A stretch of 64,000 nucleotides of DNA. It comes from Debaryomyces hansenii CBS767 (taxonomy: Eukaryota; Ascomycota; Pichiomycetes; Serinales; Debaryomycetaceae). A program made the translations under genes and the position numbers. Location of the stretch: contig NC_006047.2 in the NCBI RefSeq assembly GCF_000006445.2, positions 1,798,001 through 1,862,000 of the forward strand. The letters are read 5' to 3'. The notes beneath the pieces are model-generated. The model ran no database searches, had not been told where the DNA came from, and worked only from the letters and a program-made list of their open reading frames with translations. Numbering within the stretch: position 1 is the stretch's first letter; the number at the start of each line of letters is the position of its first letter. Below are positions 17,886 through 27,402 of the stretch, one piece after another.

Positions 17886-19367
17886 ATGTCCTTATCAGAA
17901 GAGGCGCTAAATGATTTGAAAGGAATAGTGAAATGCAGAGAGACTCAAATTGAGCTACTTAATGCGTTCATTTCTAAAGAGCTGGAAACGCTGGTTCCAT
18001 CTTTGATTGCTCATGGCTACAAGTCAATTGGTAAAACTTACACTATTGAAAGATATTTAGAAGCGTTAGGAATAAATAAGACAATAGTTAAGTGTGACGA
18101 ATGCGTTACGAAAAAGCTTTTACTTCAAAGATGTTTAAAGCGAATTCGAATGGATAGTGGTGTTGATTTGTCGAAATATAATCAATTATTCAATTACAAA
18201 GGTGTCGAGGTGACCAATGTTGGAAAGCTATGTGAAAATTTTGCAAGTTTCGTTGTTGCATTGGAGCAATTTATAGAAGAAACAAACTATCAAGATCCGC
18301 ATGTTCTTTTATTAGATAGATTTGACCAATGTATGGATCCTACAAATGAGTTATTCCCTGGCTTTCTCAGATTACAAGAACAGTCTAAGATTAAGAACAT
18401 AAGCATAATATTCGTCATATCTAGTGACGAACCTAAAGAAATAGTTACTAATCCAATACCTCATATTTATTTCAAACCATATACACAAGATCAAATAGTA
18501 GAAATCCTACAAAATAATCAGTTCTGCTTCTTTGAGAATAAGATGTATGATAACCATATAGGTGAAGACTTTTGGAAGCAATATTCCAAAATAATTGTTG
18601 ATTCTTTTTTTGCATATACGGGTTCGAATATGAATTTGCTAATAGACATATGCTTTAAATTATGGTGGAGCTTCATACGACCAGTGATTGAAGGAAGATA
18701 CAAACCGAGTGAATTTCTCAGAATATATAGAGAGAATAAGGATCTCTTCATTAACGACTCAATTATAAATAATTCATTGGTTCGTGAGTACGGGACCCTT
18801 GACGAAGACAAATCTTCAAATGCTACAAATGTTGATGATTTACCTAATCATTCTAAATTTATACTTATTGCATCGTATTTGGCATCGTTTAATGAGCCCA
18901 AAAACGACTTGAATATATTTTCTAGAATCAAAGTTAAAGGCAAGAAGAGAAAATCAAATATAGCCAAGATTAGGAAAGGAGAATTATCCAAAGATGATAT
19001 CAATACACAATTGCTCTCGCCAAATTATTTTGATTTAGAAAGATTGCTAGCCATCATTTCAGTAATTTACAGAAATGAATCAGAATCCTTAAACAAGTCA
19101 AATGAGGACTTCTTGAATTTTTATGATAATATGTCTGAAAGAGAGATAGCAAAAAAAGAACAGGAATTTGCTAAGTTTACGTTAAATTCAAATATAGATT
19201 TAAACAGTCAAATAGCTACATTAGTATCACTAGGCTTATTGACGAGGACAACGGCGCTAGATATTTTAAGTTCTAAGATAAGATGGAAATGTAATATTAG
19301 TTGGCCGATGGTAGAAGGTATAGCCAAAGAAATCAATTTTCCATTGCACAATTATTTATTTGATTAA
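17886..19367 (+). CDS. ORC5: Origin recognition complex subunit 5
   Basis: ATP-binding subunit of the six-protein complex that marks replication origins and loads Mcm2-7. 493 residues, near the baker's yeast length of 479. A Walker A motif is intact (GYKSIGKT, residues 44-51), in AHGYKSIGKTYTIERYL. A Walker B-like string LLLDRFDQCMD follows near 139-149. The C-terminal region carries the Orc5 winged-helix part (RTTALDILSSKIRWKCNISWPMVEGIAKEI shows the conserved basic/aromatic pattern). A CGCGT motif at 17816-17820 lies 66 bp upstream of the start and may be a weak MBF site. Its stop codon abuts the LIN1 stop with no base between, so the 3' untranslated regions must overlap. Confidence 0.93.
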   Translation: MSLSEEALNDLKGIVKCRETQIELLNAFISKELETLVPSLIAHGYKSIGKTYTIERYLEALGINKTIVKCDECVTKKLLLQRCLKRIRMDSGVDLSKYNQLFNYKGVEVTNVGKLCENFASFVVALEQFIEETNYQDPHVLLLDRFDQCMDPTNELFPGFLRLQEQSKIKNISIIFVISSDEPKEIVTNPIPHIYFKPYTQDQIVEILQNNQFCFFENKMYDNHIGEDFWKQYSKIIVDSFFAYTGSNMNLLIDICFKLWWSFIRPVIEGRYKPSEFLRIYRENKDLFINDSIINNSLVREYGTLDEDKSSNATNVDDLPNHSKFILIASYLASFNEPKNDLNIFSRIKVKGKKRKSNIAKIRKGELSKDDINTQLLSPNYFDLERLLAIISVIYRNESESLNKSNEDFLNFYDNMSEREIAKKEQEFAKFTLNSNIDLNSQIATLVSLGLLTRTTALDILSSKIRWKCNISWPMVEGIAKEINFPLHNYLFD

Positions 19368-20600
19368 TCATGATATATTATTTAAATCGAAATTAACGTT
19401 AATAATTGGCTTAAACCCCGTTTCACCAATTTTTCGTACTACAACACTATCCTGGAAGTAATCTTTTGACCAGTGATACATTTCAAATTCAGAATATGGA
19501 CCATGGATTTCATCCTGTCCAATCCATTTGAATTCCCAAATTCTATCGCCATAATCATCATTCTCGTTATTATCCTCATAATCTTCTCTTGTCCGTTTAT
19601 GTCCTCGCGATTCCTGGTTATAATCATTACCTGTCTCTTGTTTATATCTTCTCATCAATTCTTCCCTAGTTAATTCATAAGCATCAACGACGCCCTTCTT
19701 ATTGATCAATTTATCACACAAATCTGTAAGCCGAATAACTATCTTTTTCCTTTCTTGATCCTTTTCGATATTATGAACTTTCTTCTTAGACCTGGATTTC
19801 TTAGGCGGAGAAAATCTTGTTAATGCCTCCATAGGTGTTTCGACAGGTTCTAACAACTCAATTAGATCAGACAATATTCTATTTATTGGTATGAATTCGT
19901 CTGCCGATTCTTTCATCCTCCGCTCTTTGTCTAATCTATTTCTTTCCAATTGAGCTTTTTTGGCCCTTTCTATGTCGCCCTTTTTCAAATCCATCCATTC
20001 ATCTTGATTATCATCATCGTCATCGTAATTATTTCTAATGAAATTACCATTTTCATCGAAATTTCCTTCATCTGTCTCTTCGTGAAGATCGAAAGCTTCT
20101 ATTTTAGGTGCCAGTTTATTTTTAGCTAAGTGGGCTGCGCTCTCAACATAGTCCATATGCTCTATATTTGTATAATAGTCAATCTTTGTTTTATTAATTT
20201 GGCCGGATTTATTATCTTCATTGCTTTCATTGTCATCTTCACTTTCATAAATTGGATTGAGTTTGTAGTTGTCGTTTATAGGATTATCAAATTCGTCTTT
20301 TTCAAATGCTTCAGTATGTTGCAAACCGTCTACAATTTCTGTATCTTTTATTCTATCCTCCTTATCATCCCCATCCTTATCGTCTTCATCACTCGCAAAC
20401 ATATCATCATTGGATTCCTCTTCTTTATCGTTATCATTTATTCGCTTATCTTCTTGATCATCACGATAATCTTCAAGTGATGAATCTGAATCGTAATTTA
20501 ATCGTACATCATTACGGTGTTTCAGCTTGTATCTTGCATTATTTCCAGGCAAATCATCGTTCAAGATATCATCTTCGTATTGTTTTTCATTATTATTCAT
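19368..20600 (-). CDS. LIN1: Lin1/CD2BP2-like GYF-domain protein of the U5 snRNP
   Basis: A 410-residue, very acidic protein ending in a GYF domain (about 345-405: WEFKWIGQDEIHGPYSEFEMYHWSKDYF), the proline-peptide binding fold defined by GP-Y and aromatic residues. This architecture is that of Lin1 (human CD2BP2/U5-52K), which joins the U5 snRNP and links it to Prp8. The region near 185-290 (DEWMDLKKGDIERAKKAQ, EFIPINRILSDLIELLEP, EALTRF) matches the central conserved part. It is convergent with ORC5 at zero distance and divergent from LTO1 with only 49 bp between start codons. Confidence 0.88.
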   Translation of the reverse strand: MNNNEKQYEDDILNDDLPGNNARYKLKHRNDVRLNYDSDSSLEDYRDDQEDKRINDNDKEEESNDDMFASDEDDKDGDDKEDRIKDTEIVDGLQHTEAFEKDEFDNPINDNYKLNPIYESEDDNESNEDNKSGQINKTKIDYYTNIEHMDYVESAAHLAKNKLAPKIEAFDLHEETDEGNFDENGNFIRNNYDDDDDNQDEWMDLKKGDIERAKKAQLERNRLDKERRMKESADEFIPINRILSDLIELLEPVETPMEALTRFSPPKKSRSKKKVHNIEKDQERKKIVIRLTDLCDKLINKKGVVDAYELTREELMRRYKQETGNDYNQESRGHKRTREDYEDNNENDDYGDRIWEFKWIGQDEIHGPYSEFEMYHWSKDYFQDSVVVRKIGETGFKPIINVNFDLNNIS

Positions 20601-20649
20601 TGTGATGTATATTTGACTTTCGACTAGCCTATTTAAAAAAAATACTCAG
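20601..20649. promoter_or_regulatory. 49-bp shared promoter between LIN1 and LTO1
   Basis: Only 49 bp separate the two divergent start codons (82 bp if LTO1 begins at its third ATG, 20683). It contains an A-tract (20634-20642) that could exclude nucleosomes. Core promoter elements for at least one gene must lie inside the other gene's coding sequence or transcript leader. Confidence 0.6.
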
Positions 20650-21201
20650 ATGGGTGCGATGAACCTTCAATATTTAAATAAGATGAATGATGATAAGATA
20701 TTTGAAATCAACAAAAGACGAAAGTTAAATAAAGCAGATATGACAGAAGTTGACTATGATATGGATAAAATATTAAACCTAGAAGAAGAATACTACCGAC
20801 AAGGTTACGAGGAAGGACAAGACTTTTCAACTAAACAGCAGTACAATGAAGGTAAAGAATATGGATATCAAACAGGATTTCAAAGATTTTTAATAATAGG
20901 ATACATAGAAGGCTTGGTCAAATATTGGCAAACCAATATAGAGAAATATGAAAAGGGCATAGAGAATAAATCGTTAAGAAATCATATTTCACAATTAAGT
21001 GAATTAGTTCAAAATCCCCCAACTACTAATGGAATGGAGGAGGTTAAGGAATTTGAGAAGAGAATTACAAAGGGTAGAAATAAATTGAGAGTGATAGCGA
21101 ATATATGCAAAGAGCTGTGGAAAGTGAATAAATTGGATAGTTTAATGAAGGAGATCGGAGGACAACTACAAGTGAGTGAAAATGTCGATGATATGTGGTA
21201 A
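20650..21201 (+). CDS. LTO1: Lto1 (ORAOV1 homologue), adaptor for Fe-S insertion into Rli1
   Basis: Lto1 with Yae1 carries the ABC protein Rli1/ABCE1 to the cytosolic iron-sulphur targeting complex and so supports ribosome recycling. The 183-residue protein has the family's deca-GX3 pattern near 56-78 (YYRQGYEEGQDF, YNEGKEYGYQTGFQRF). It ends in Trp (DDMW). A C-terminal aromatic residue is the known recognition signal of this adaptor for the targeting complex, so the tail fits function. Three ATGs occur early (20650, 20659, 20683), and the true start may be any of them. It converges on the WD40 gene with 15 bp between stops. Confidence 0.87.
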   Translation: MGAMNLQYLNKMNDDKIFEINKRRKLNKADMTEVDYDMDKILNLEEEYYRQGYEEGQDFSTKQQYNEGKEYGYQTGFQRFLIIGYIEGLVKYWQTNIEKYEKGIENKSLRNHISQLSELVQNPPTTNGMEEVKEFEKRITKGRNKLRVIANICKELWKVNKLDSLMKEIGGQLQVSENVDDMW

Positions 21202-21216
21202 TATGTACATATATAA

Positions 21217-22862
21217 TTAAAAATAAAAATCAAAGTCTAAGGATTTGCATTTACTTTCTAGTTTATAATTTAAGATCCCACCCAATGGACAATCATTCAC
21301 ACCTATAATCAAGTCCTCACCATAACCATATTCCATAGGAGCAAAATTTAAACCCGCACATTTACCAAGAAAATCTATTGATTGAACTCTCAGTAAATAA
21401 TTATCAGAATTTGATAAATCAGCCATTTGAATAATACCCACATGATCTAAACTTTCCGCCCAGCTTAGATATTCACCATTACGACTAAATTTACAATTTC
21501 TTACTGGCGCACCTTGAGCTGATAAAGTCCCTAACGCACTATTCCAACAATGCACACTCTCCTTTGTATTTCGCCTATCCCAAATCTTGATGCTACTATC
21601 CTGGTTACCTGTAACTAGAATGTTTTCATTTTTAGGTGACCAATCACAACTAAAACCATAATCCTTATGTCCTCTACATTCCTGACTGTAATCAATTGAG
21701 GGCATTCTCTTGTCCAAGATAAACGAATTCACATGATCACCAGTAATAATAAATTCATTGTGGTTATGGGGATTTATGCTAAGACAATTAATCGAGAATG
21801 GCAAATTATACAGTTCTGTAGAACCCGTGGTCATATCTATTATTCTCAATACCTTATCATTTGAAGAAATAATCAATTCTCTATCATCATGTATCGCTAT
21901 ATGGTTCGTAATTCCCTCAGAATCATTCGTCAAATTGAATTCACCTATCAATTCTGGACGTGTCGGATTTGAAATATTTTGCAAAATATAACCACCTTCA
22001 AAAGTACCACATGCAAGTATCCTATTGGAACAGGTCATAGTAGATATTCTACTGTTTGAATTATATAATAATGATCTGGATTCCATGAGACAGTCTAATT
22101 TCATTCCATTTCTTTCCTTTGTTAATTGATCATCTGGCATCAAACGATTAACTCTAAAAAATGTTTGGCATTCATCTGTACTGGTCGCATCTATAGGAAA
22201 ATTATAATCATATAAATGACTCAGAGGATAGAAAATTCCATTAGATAGGTTTTCGCTGCAGCAGACCAAATTCCTTAACTGGAAATGTGTGATATGTAGT
22301 TTTAATTTGCAGAAAAATTTGTGGAATTGAAAAAAATTAGTTTTTGTTCCATAGGTCTGAAAATTAAAATGCTAATACTGGTTAGTAAAATTCTAGGTTT
22401 CAGTAGATAATTAAAATCACATACATCTCTAATAGATTCTCTGGACTTTGAAATATTATAAAACCAATTCATTTCTCCTATTCTTGCTCTATCAATAGCA
22501 ATTTTTTCTCGTAAGTCTGATGGCCATATTACACCCTGGCAGTCAGTCTCATTTAGATTCTGGATAGAAAAAGGCAAATTGTCCTCTCTTAATTTTAATG
22601 AATTTAAAATGCTTAGTATTTCTGATTTTTTTAGGGCCGAGTTTTCATCGTATAGAAGATTATACAAAAAAGACAACGATTCTGATTGACTCAACTCATA
22701 TTCATGGCTCGATTCTTGAGGCGAGTTGGTCGCCTCAATAACAGTATTTCCTTCTTCGGCATTCGGAATATCCTCTATGGAGATATATCGATCCGTCAGA
22801 CCATTATTGGAAAGTGTGTTAGTGGTATACGTGATTTGTTCTTCTGTTAATTGTATAGCCAT
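21217..22862 (-). CDS. WD40-repeat protein with a 68-nt intron
   Basis: Two adjacent open frames are one gene. Exon 1 is 22862-22425 (146 codons), the intron 22424-22357, exon 2 22356-21217; total 525 residues. The intron has GTATGT donor, a perfect TACTAAC branch site and TTTTCAG acceptor, and splicing at phase 0 joins ...RESIRD to TYGTKTNF in frame. Exon 1 is acidic and disordered, then has INWFY-type conserved residues before the junction. Exon 2 begins with the FQLRNLVCCSENL segment that precedes the propeller, then WD blades with ENILVTGNQDSSIKIWDRR as the clearest. The layout resembles the fission yeast protein C2A9.03 family. Molecular role is unknown to me. Confidence 0.85.
22357..22424 (-). 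other. Spliceosomal intron in the WD40 gene
   Basis: 68 nt, GTATGT...TACTAAC...TTTTCAG. The branch adenosine lies about 25 nt before the acceptor. Reading straight through the intron would end the protein shortly after at 22302. Confidence 0.88.
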
Positions 22863-23598
22863 AATGTGTTAGAACGGGACGTCAACTCCAAAATCCCATA
22901 CAGTCACTGTTCTTCCAATAATAATAATAATAAGGTACGACTTGTAAAGAAACTCGTATATCACTTCTCCTATCAATAATATAATACAATATAATGTGTT
23001 TTTTCAGTATAAGTACTACCAGGACATATAGTCTGAAAATGAACAATTATAGCTAAAACATTATTACTCAAAATTAAGAAATAAAATGTCGTATAACATG
23101 CTGCATTTTGTTGCAGTTAATGTCGTAAAAATGTCTCCTTGATATCTCACTACTAACTAACTACTGTTTAGTGATTGATCAGGGTAAGATAATTTCATCC
23201 TAACATCCACGTTGTAATATTACCTAATGATGAAATCTGATTCTATTCGTATTATGTAAGATTACACATTTGTTCGAAATCGTTTCACATCATCTACATC
23301 AAGAATATAATTAGCAAGTATTTATATATATATATATATAGAGCTTACTTTTGATGGGTATCGATTTAAATACCAGGAAGAATGGGAGACCCGTCCGTAG
23401 AAGGCTGATTGATATAGGCAACTTATGGGTTGTGTAATGTTCCGTCTGTGGCTAGATATCAAATTTGCAGATTAATAAGATGCAAAATGGAGCTGATTTT
23501 ATTGATAAGTTGATTTGGTCGGCATAGGTCGGACATAAATATATTTTATCTTTTCTGGTACTTCTGTTATCACAAGGAAGAAATAATCAATTAATAAG
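22863..23598. other. Intergenic: divergent promoters of WD40 gene and ATX1
   Basis: 736 bp of AT-rich spacer. It contains an AAT/ATA run at 22918-22932 and a (TA)9 run at 23323-23340. I looked for tRNA and box C/D patterns. An ATGATGA at 23226-23232 has a CTGA only a few bases later, too close for a snoRNA. No gene seen. Confidence 0.65.
23323..23340. repeat. (TA)9 microsatellite
   Basis: Nine TA dinucleotides upstream of ATX1, about 260 bp before its start codon. Confidence 0.8.
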
Positions 23599-23814
23599 AT
23601 GTCTCATCAATACCATTTCGACGTTGCTATGTCATGCTCAGGGTGTTCCAATGCTATAAGCAGAGTGTTAAATAAATTGGATGGTGATAATAAGATTGAT
23701 GTTTCTTTAGAAAAGCAGACGGTCGATATAACCACAGATAAAGACTACGATACCATTTACAACACCATTGCAAAAACAGGCAAGAAAATTAATGATGGTA
23801 AGGTTATACAATAG
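23599..23814 (+). CDS. ATX1: Copper chaperone Atx1
   Basis: A 71-residue single HMA-domain protein that carries Cu(I) in the cytosol to the Golgi P-type ATPase Ccc2. The copper-binding MxCxxC loop is present as AMSCSGCSNAI (Cys13 and Cys16). Lysines near the C-terminus (KTGKKIND) match the docking face of Atx1, and Lys62 occupies the conserved position after the TGK turn. Length matches the family (73 in baker's yeast). The start is the only ATG consistent with the fold. It is convergent with DSL1, with 48 bp between stops. Confidence 0.95.
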   Translation: MSHQYHFDVAMSCSGCSNAISRVLNKLDGDNKIDVSLEKQTVDITTDKDYDTIYNTIAKTGKKINDGKVIQ

Positions 23815-23862
23815 AAAAGTTTGAGCTTACTATATAGTAATTAGATACATAAACTTGGTTTA

Positions 23863-25995
23863 TTAGGATTCAACATTTCTTATATCGAGAATTTCGTCAA
23901 TGTAGTTATCTCTAAGGTCGCTTTTGATAAAGACACTTTCAATAATGGATATTAACTCATCTGTGGTGAGATCAAAGAATTCTCCTTGGTAAAACATCTC
24001 CATTATGTCCTTCAAGTGATTATTAATCAAAAATAAGACATTGTTGAGCTTGTTGTAAGCGGCCACTGATGTATTGGATTCGTCTACCAACACTAAGTTT
24101 GTATTGATGATGTGTTGTATACTCTTGATTATATTAGTCAATTTAGTTGATTGGTATTCTGTTATTTCTTCCATTGATATGATGGAATTAATCATCCAAT
24201 TTAAAACTATATTGATAACGTCCATAATAATTCTTTTGTAGTTCTGTCTATTAGTTGATTTCAAGTTAGACTTATTCATTCTGTTAAACCAATTATCGAT
24301 TAGTTTCAATTTACTCTCGTTTTCATTGTCTAGTTTAAAATTATCAAAGTTGGTAGAATCCGAAATAAAATCATCATGCTTCAAATTAATTGAAAAGAGA
24401 ATCAATGCAACTTCATTGGAGAAGGATTGGATGCTTTGCTTGAGATTGATATCCAAAAACTTCGTTAGCTGTTCATTCTTAAAAAAGTTATTCAATGTTT
24501 GTAAGTCATTATGCAATAAGAATGATTCATTCAATGGTGGATATGATATAATAGAAAATGATTCAATAGTGGAGATAAGCGGTTGGATATCATTATTTCC
24601 AGTTTCTGTTTGATATTCCAGTAATATTTCCCTTAATTTTGATGGCATTTGTGAGACCTTATGCATTTCCTTATTACCCTTATTTTTATTTAAATTCATT
24701 TCTGCATCCTCCCATCCATCGTCATCCCAACCGTCGTTATTCCAATCACCTTCTGGTTGCGTTTGATGATCTGATTTAGAATCAATATCCGGTATTTCCT
24801 CATCATCCCATCCATCGTTATCCCATTCATTCCATTCATCCTTATTTTCGTCGGCAGTAGTGTTGTTCTTGTCTTGGTTACGTTCTTTCTTGGTCATCTG
24901 ATTTTCTTCCAATGCGGAACATTCCTCATGCAATTCTTCTACTAACTGATTGAAGTCACTATTATAAACATCCCTGAGCTTATTAACGTATTTATCAACA
25001 ACCCAATCAAGATATAAGTCGTTTAATTTATTATTTATATCAGCTCCTGATGTTAAAGATCTTTCGGCTGACAAACCCCAATGTGACTCCTTAGACAACT
25101 TAATCACACTAAATAAGCTTTGGATTAAATTATCATTCATAGGATTGATAAAATTATTTATATTCTCTGATATCTTATTAGTCAAGTTATTTGAAATCTT
25201 CGACAGATAGAAATTCTTGAATGGTTGAATATTGAATTGATTTATGAAGCTCATAAACTCAGTTATCGATTCACAAAACTCTCTAAATCCAGCCTTCTTA
25301 TTCAAGACTTTTAAAACAAATGTGTTATTTTGATGCTCTAACTCTATTATTTTGTCATGATTAACTAATTGATCCAATATTTTGTCCCACTGCAATTGTA
25401 GTTTACGATGCAAAGATTTAATGGTAAACGACGGGTCAACAATTTCAAACAGATTAAATATTTGAATAAATTCATCGTAAGACATGTCAATATCATTAGT
25501 GAATACTTTGCTAACGAAGGAATCATTGCTAGGAAAATAGATGTAGAAATGAGATTCTAATTGTTTTCCCATATTAGCAACTAAATCCTGGTATAATTTA
25601 TTCAAGCTATCAAGAATAATTAAAGATTCATCGAATTGGGATAGCTTTCGTTTCAATTTTGTCAAATTGTTAACTACAGACTGTAATTCATATTTATCAC
25701 ACCTGTAGTTTGTTTCGTCGACAGGATTCAAGGATATTGTAATCTCTTGAATTAATCCTTTAATAATCCATAGACTATTCAATTGAATTAAAGCATCATC
25801 ACTTACATTAAGTTTATCATTTAATTGAGATATGTTTAATTTATTAAGATCATCCTTGTCAGTTGTCTCCACCGGTAATTTCAAGTTTTCATCATTTATT
25901 ATGTCAATAGCTGCAGTATACTTCACCGATTCAAACTCATTATCGATTGCTCGAAGATCTGATTCATATCCTAATACTAGGTCTGTTATCGACAT
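23863..25995 (-). CDS. DSL1: Dsl1 tethering complex subunit (Golgi-to-ER transport)
   Basis: Central subunit of the Dsl1 complex, which tethers COPI vesicles to ER SNAREs together with Tip20 and Sec39. 710 residues, close to baker's yeast (754). The diagnostic feature is the acidic, Trp-rich lasso near residues 385-430: WNEWDNDGWDDEEIPDID and WNNDGWDDDGWEDAE, which binds alpha- and delta-COP. Flanking regions are helical with Leu/Ile/Asn-rich composition, consistent with the multisubunit tether fold. The gene is intact. Identity rests on the Trp-Asp motifs plus overall size. Confidence 0.9.
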   Translation of the reverse strand: MSITDLVLGYESDLRAIDNEFESVKYTAAIDIINDENLKLPVETTDKDDLNKLNISQLNDKLNVSDDALIQLNSLWIIKGLIQEITISLNPVDETNYRCDKYELQSVVNNLTKLKRKLSQFDESLIILDSLNKLYQDLVANMGKQLESHFYIYFPSNDSFVSKVFTNDIDMSYDEFIQIFNLFEIVDPSFTIKSLHRKLQLQWDKILDQLVNHDKIIELEHQNNTFVLKVLNKKAGFREFCESITEFMSFINQFNIQPFKNFYLSKISNNLTNKISENINNFINPMNDNLIQSLFSVIKLSKESHWGLSAERSLTSGADINNKLNDLYLDWVVDKYVNKLRDVYNSDFNQLVEELHEECSALEENQMTKKERNQDKNNTTADENKDEWNEWDNDGWDDEEIPDIDSKSDHQTQPEGDWNNDGWDDDGWEDAEMNLNKNKGNKEMHKVSQMPSKLREILLEYQTETGNNDIQPLISTIESFSIISYPPLNESFLLHNDLQTLNNFFKNEQLTKFLDINLKQSIQSFSNEVALILFSINLKHDDFISDSTNFDNFKLDNENESKLKLIDNWFNRMNKSNLKSTNRQNYKRIIMDVINIVLNWMINSIISMEEITEYQSTKLTNIIKSIQHIINTNLVLVDESNTSVAAYNKLNNVLFLINNHLKDIMEMFYQGEFFDLTTDELISIIESVFIKSDLRDNYIDEILDIRNVES

Positions 25996-26195
25996 CTGTA
26001 ATTCTAGAATGCTTATTTCGAGTAGACCAATCTGATTTCTGGATTCGATCGATGAATTTATTTCAAATTATCGCACAGTTTATATTATGAGCATAAATAC
26101 GCTACTATATATAAAAGTAAATAATTTGATCTAAACAATTAAAATGTATTAAAGATGCATATAGTTAAATAAGAAACTGAAAGTAACTTTCCAAA

Positions 26196-27050
26196 TTATA
26201 TTAAATCTTCAGTTATATCATCATCAATATATTCATCGTCTTTATTCATTCTGTATATCGTCATACCCATGCTTGCTGCATTCAATAAACTCATAAACCA
26301 TTCAGGCACAGGTATGCCATATAATTCGATTAGATTAAAACCCATATCTAAGAAATTACCAATTAATTCCAACACTAACATCATCTTATCAAATTGTAAG
26401 TCTTTTAACACTTTTTCGTATCTCCTAAATATATTGTTATCACCATTGTTATCATCTTTATTTATTAACAACTTAGAATTCTTATTCAGATTCAAGATTG
26501 ATAACTCGATATTTACCTTTCTTTCTTTTCTAATGACATTTAATAACTGTGATATAGATTTTCTAATTAAGAAAATTAATATCACTACCCATAACTTGTT
26601 TGTTTGTTTTAGTAAATCAACTAGCCTAGCAGGAAACATCGGAAACCTCGAGAACAAATGTAAATTATCAAGGATATTAGCTAGAGTTTCAAGGATTTCG
26701 ATTAATACTTTTTCAATGTTTTTAAAAGTATACTGAAAAGGTAATTTACGGTTGGGATTCGTTTTTATGACTGCTTTTGGGGATTTCACACTAAACTTAC
26801 TAAATAATGGCGAGTATGGTGGCTTCACAATTGGTGCTGGGTATTCTTTCTTGTATTTGTCGTAATTTCCTTTACTTTGATCCTCTTGTTTCAGTTGGTA
26901 CGTAGAAACGAAATTTGATAGATTGTTTAATTTCTCCTGTGTAATGGATTTATTACCTCTTTTTTGTTCTTGATGAGCTAACTTGAGAATGTTATCTATT
27001 ATTTCCTTCTTATCAGATTTAACTGTTGATGTAGTAGTGTTTTCAACCAT
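26196..27050 (-). CDS. Pex11/Pex25-family-like peroxisomal protein (candidate)
   Basis: A 284-residue protein that resembles the Pex11/Pex25/Pex27 group, which shape and divide peroxisomes. Seen: a charged N-terminal 100 residues with proline patches, then an amphipathic/hydrophobic core (ETLANILDNLHLFSRFP, RLVDLLKQTNKLWVVILIFLIRKSI) and a C-terminal hydrophobic segment LVLELIGNFLDMGFNLIELYG followed by PVPEWFMSLLNAASMGMTIYRM, much like the Pex11 C-terminal membrane region. It ends acidic. Baker's yeast Pex25 is longer (394). The membrane topology is clear; the family call is moderate. Confidence 0.6.
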   Translation of the reverse strand: MVENTTTSTVKSDKKEIIDNILKLAHQEQKRGNKSITQEKLNNLSNFVSTYQLKQEDQSKGNYDKYKKEYPAPIVKPPYSPLFSKFSVKSPKAVIKTNPNRKLPFQYTFKNIEKVLIEILETLANILDNLHLFSRFPMFPARLVDLLKQTNKLWVVILIFLIRKSISQLLNVIRKERKVNIELSILNLNKNSKLLINKDDNNGDNNIFRRYEKVLKDLQFDKMMLVLELIGNFLDMGFNLIELYGIPVPEWFMSLLNAASMGMTIYRMNKDDEYIDDDITEDLI

Positions 27051-27402
27051 GTCAATATTTAATTGTGCTAATCATTAATCTACGATTCGTTTTGGTCTAC
27101 ATATATTCACATCTGACCGAGGTATATTCGATTACATAATCGATATGGGGGACGATTTAACAGTGGTATAAGTACGATCAACTATGAATTAAGGCTTTAC
27201 TATATCGATAGCAATGGATCATGGCTTTACCATATCAGAAGCTAGTACATAAGACTTTGACTAAGCTTGCACATTGCAATATATCCCATATAAGGTCGTA
27301 GTAGTCGACTTCGTTATTGACTTTCCGGAACTTTGTTCTATTAGTATCGTAGTATTGCACTGGAATTTAAACCCATTAAACCACTAAACCTATTAAACCG
27401 CA
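27051..27402. other. Intergenic: promoter of the Pex11-like gene
   Basis: 352 bp between the Pex11-like start and the KRE28-like stop, both on the minus strand. It carries two copies of GGCTTTACNATATC (27193-27206 and 27226-27239) and ATTAAACC repeats near 27375-27400. No gene seen. Confidence 0.6.

Noticed and set aside
20130..20605. Plus-strand frames opposite LIN1
   Set aside because: They arise from acidic Asp/Glu codons read backwards as Ile/Phe/Leu/Ser-rich strings that only look like membrane proteins.
23226..23243. Possible box C/D snoRNA (ATGATGA then CTGA)
   Set aside because: The boxes are only a few bases apart, too near for a C/D snoRNA, and no terminal stem is visible.
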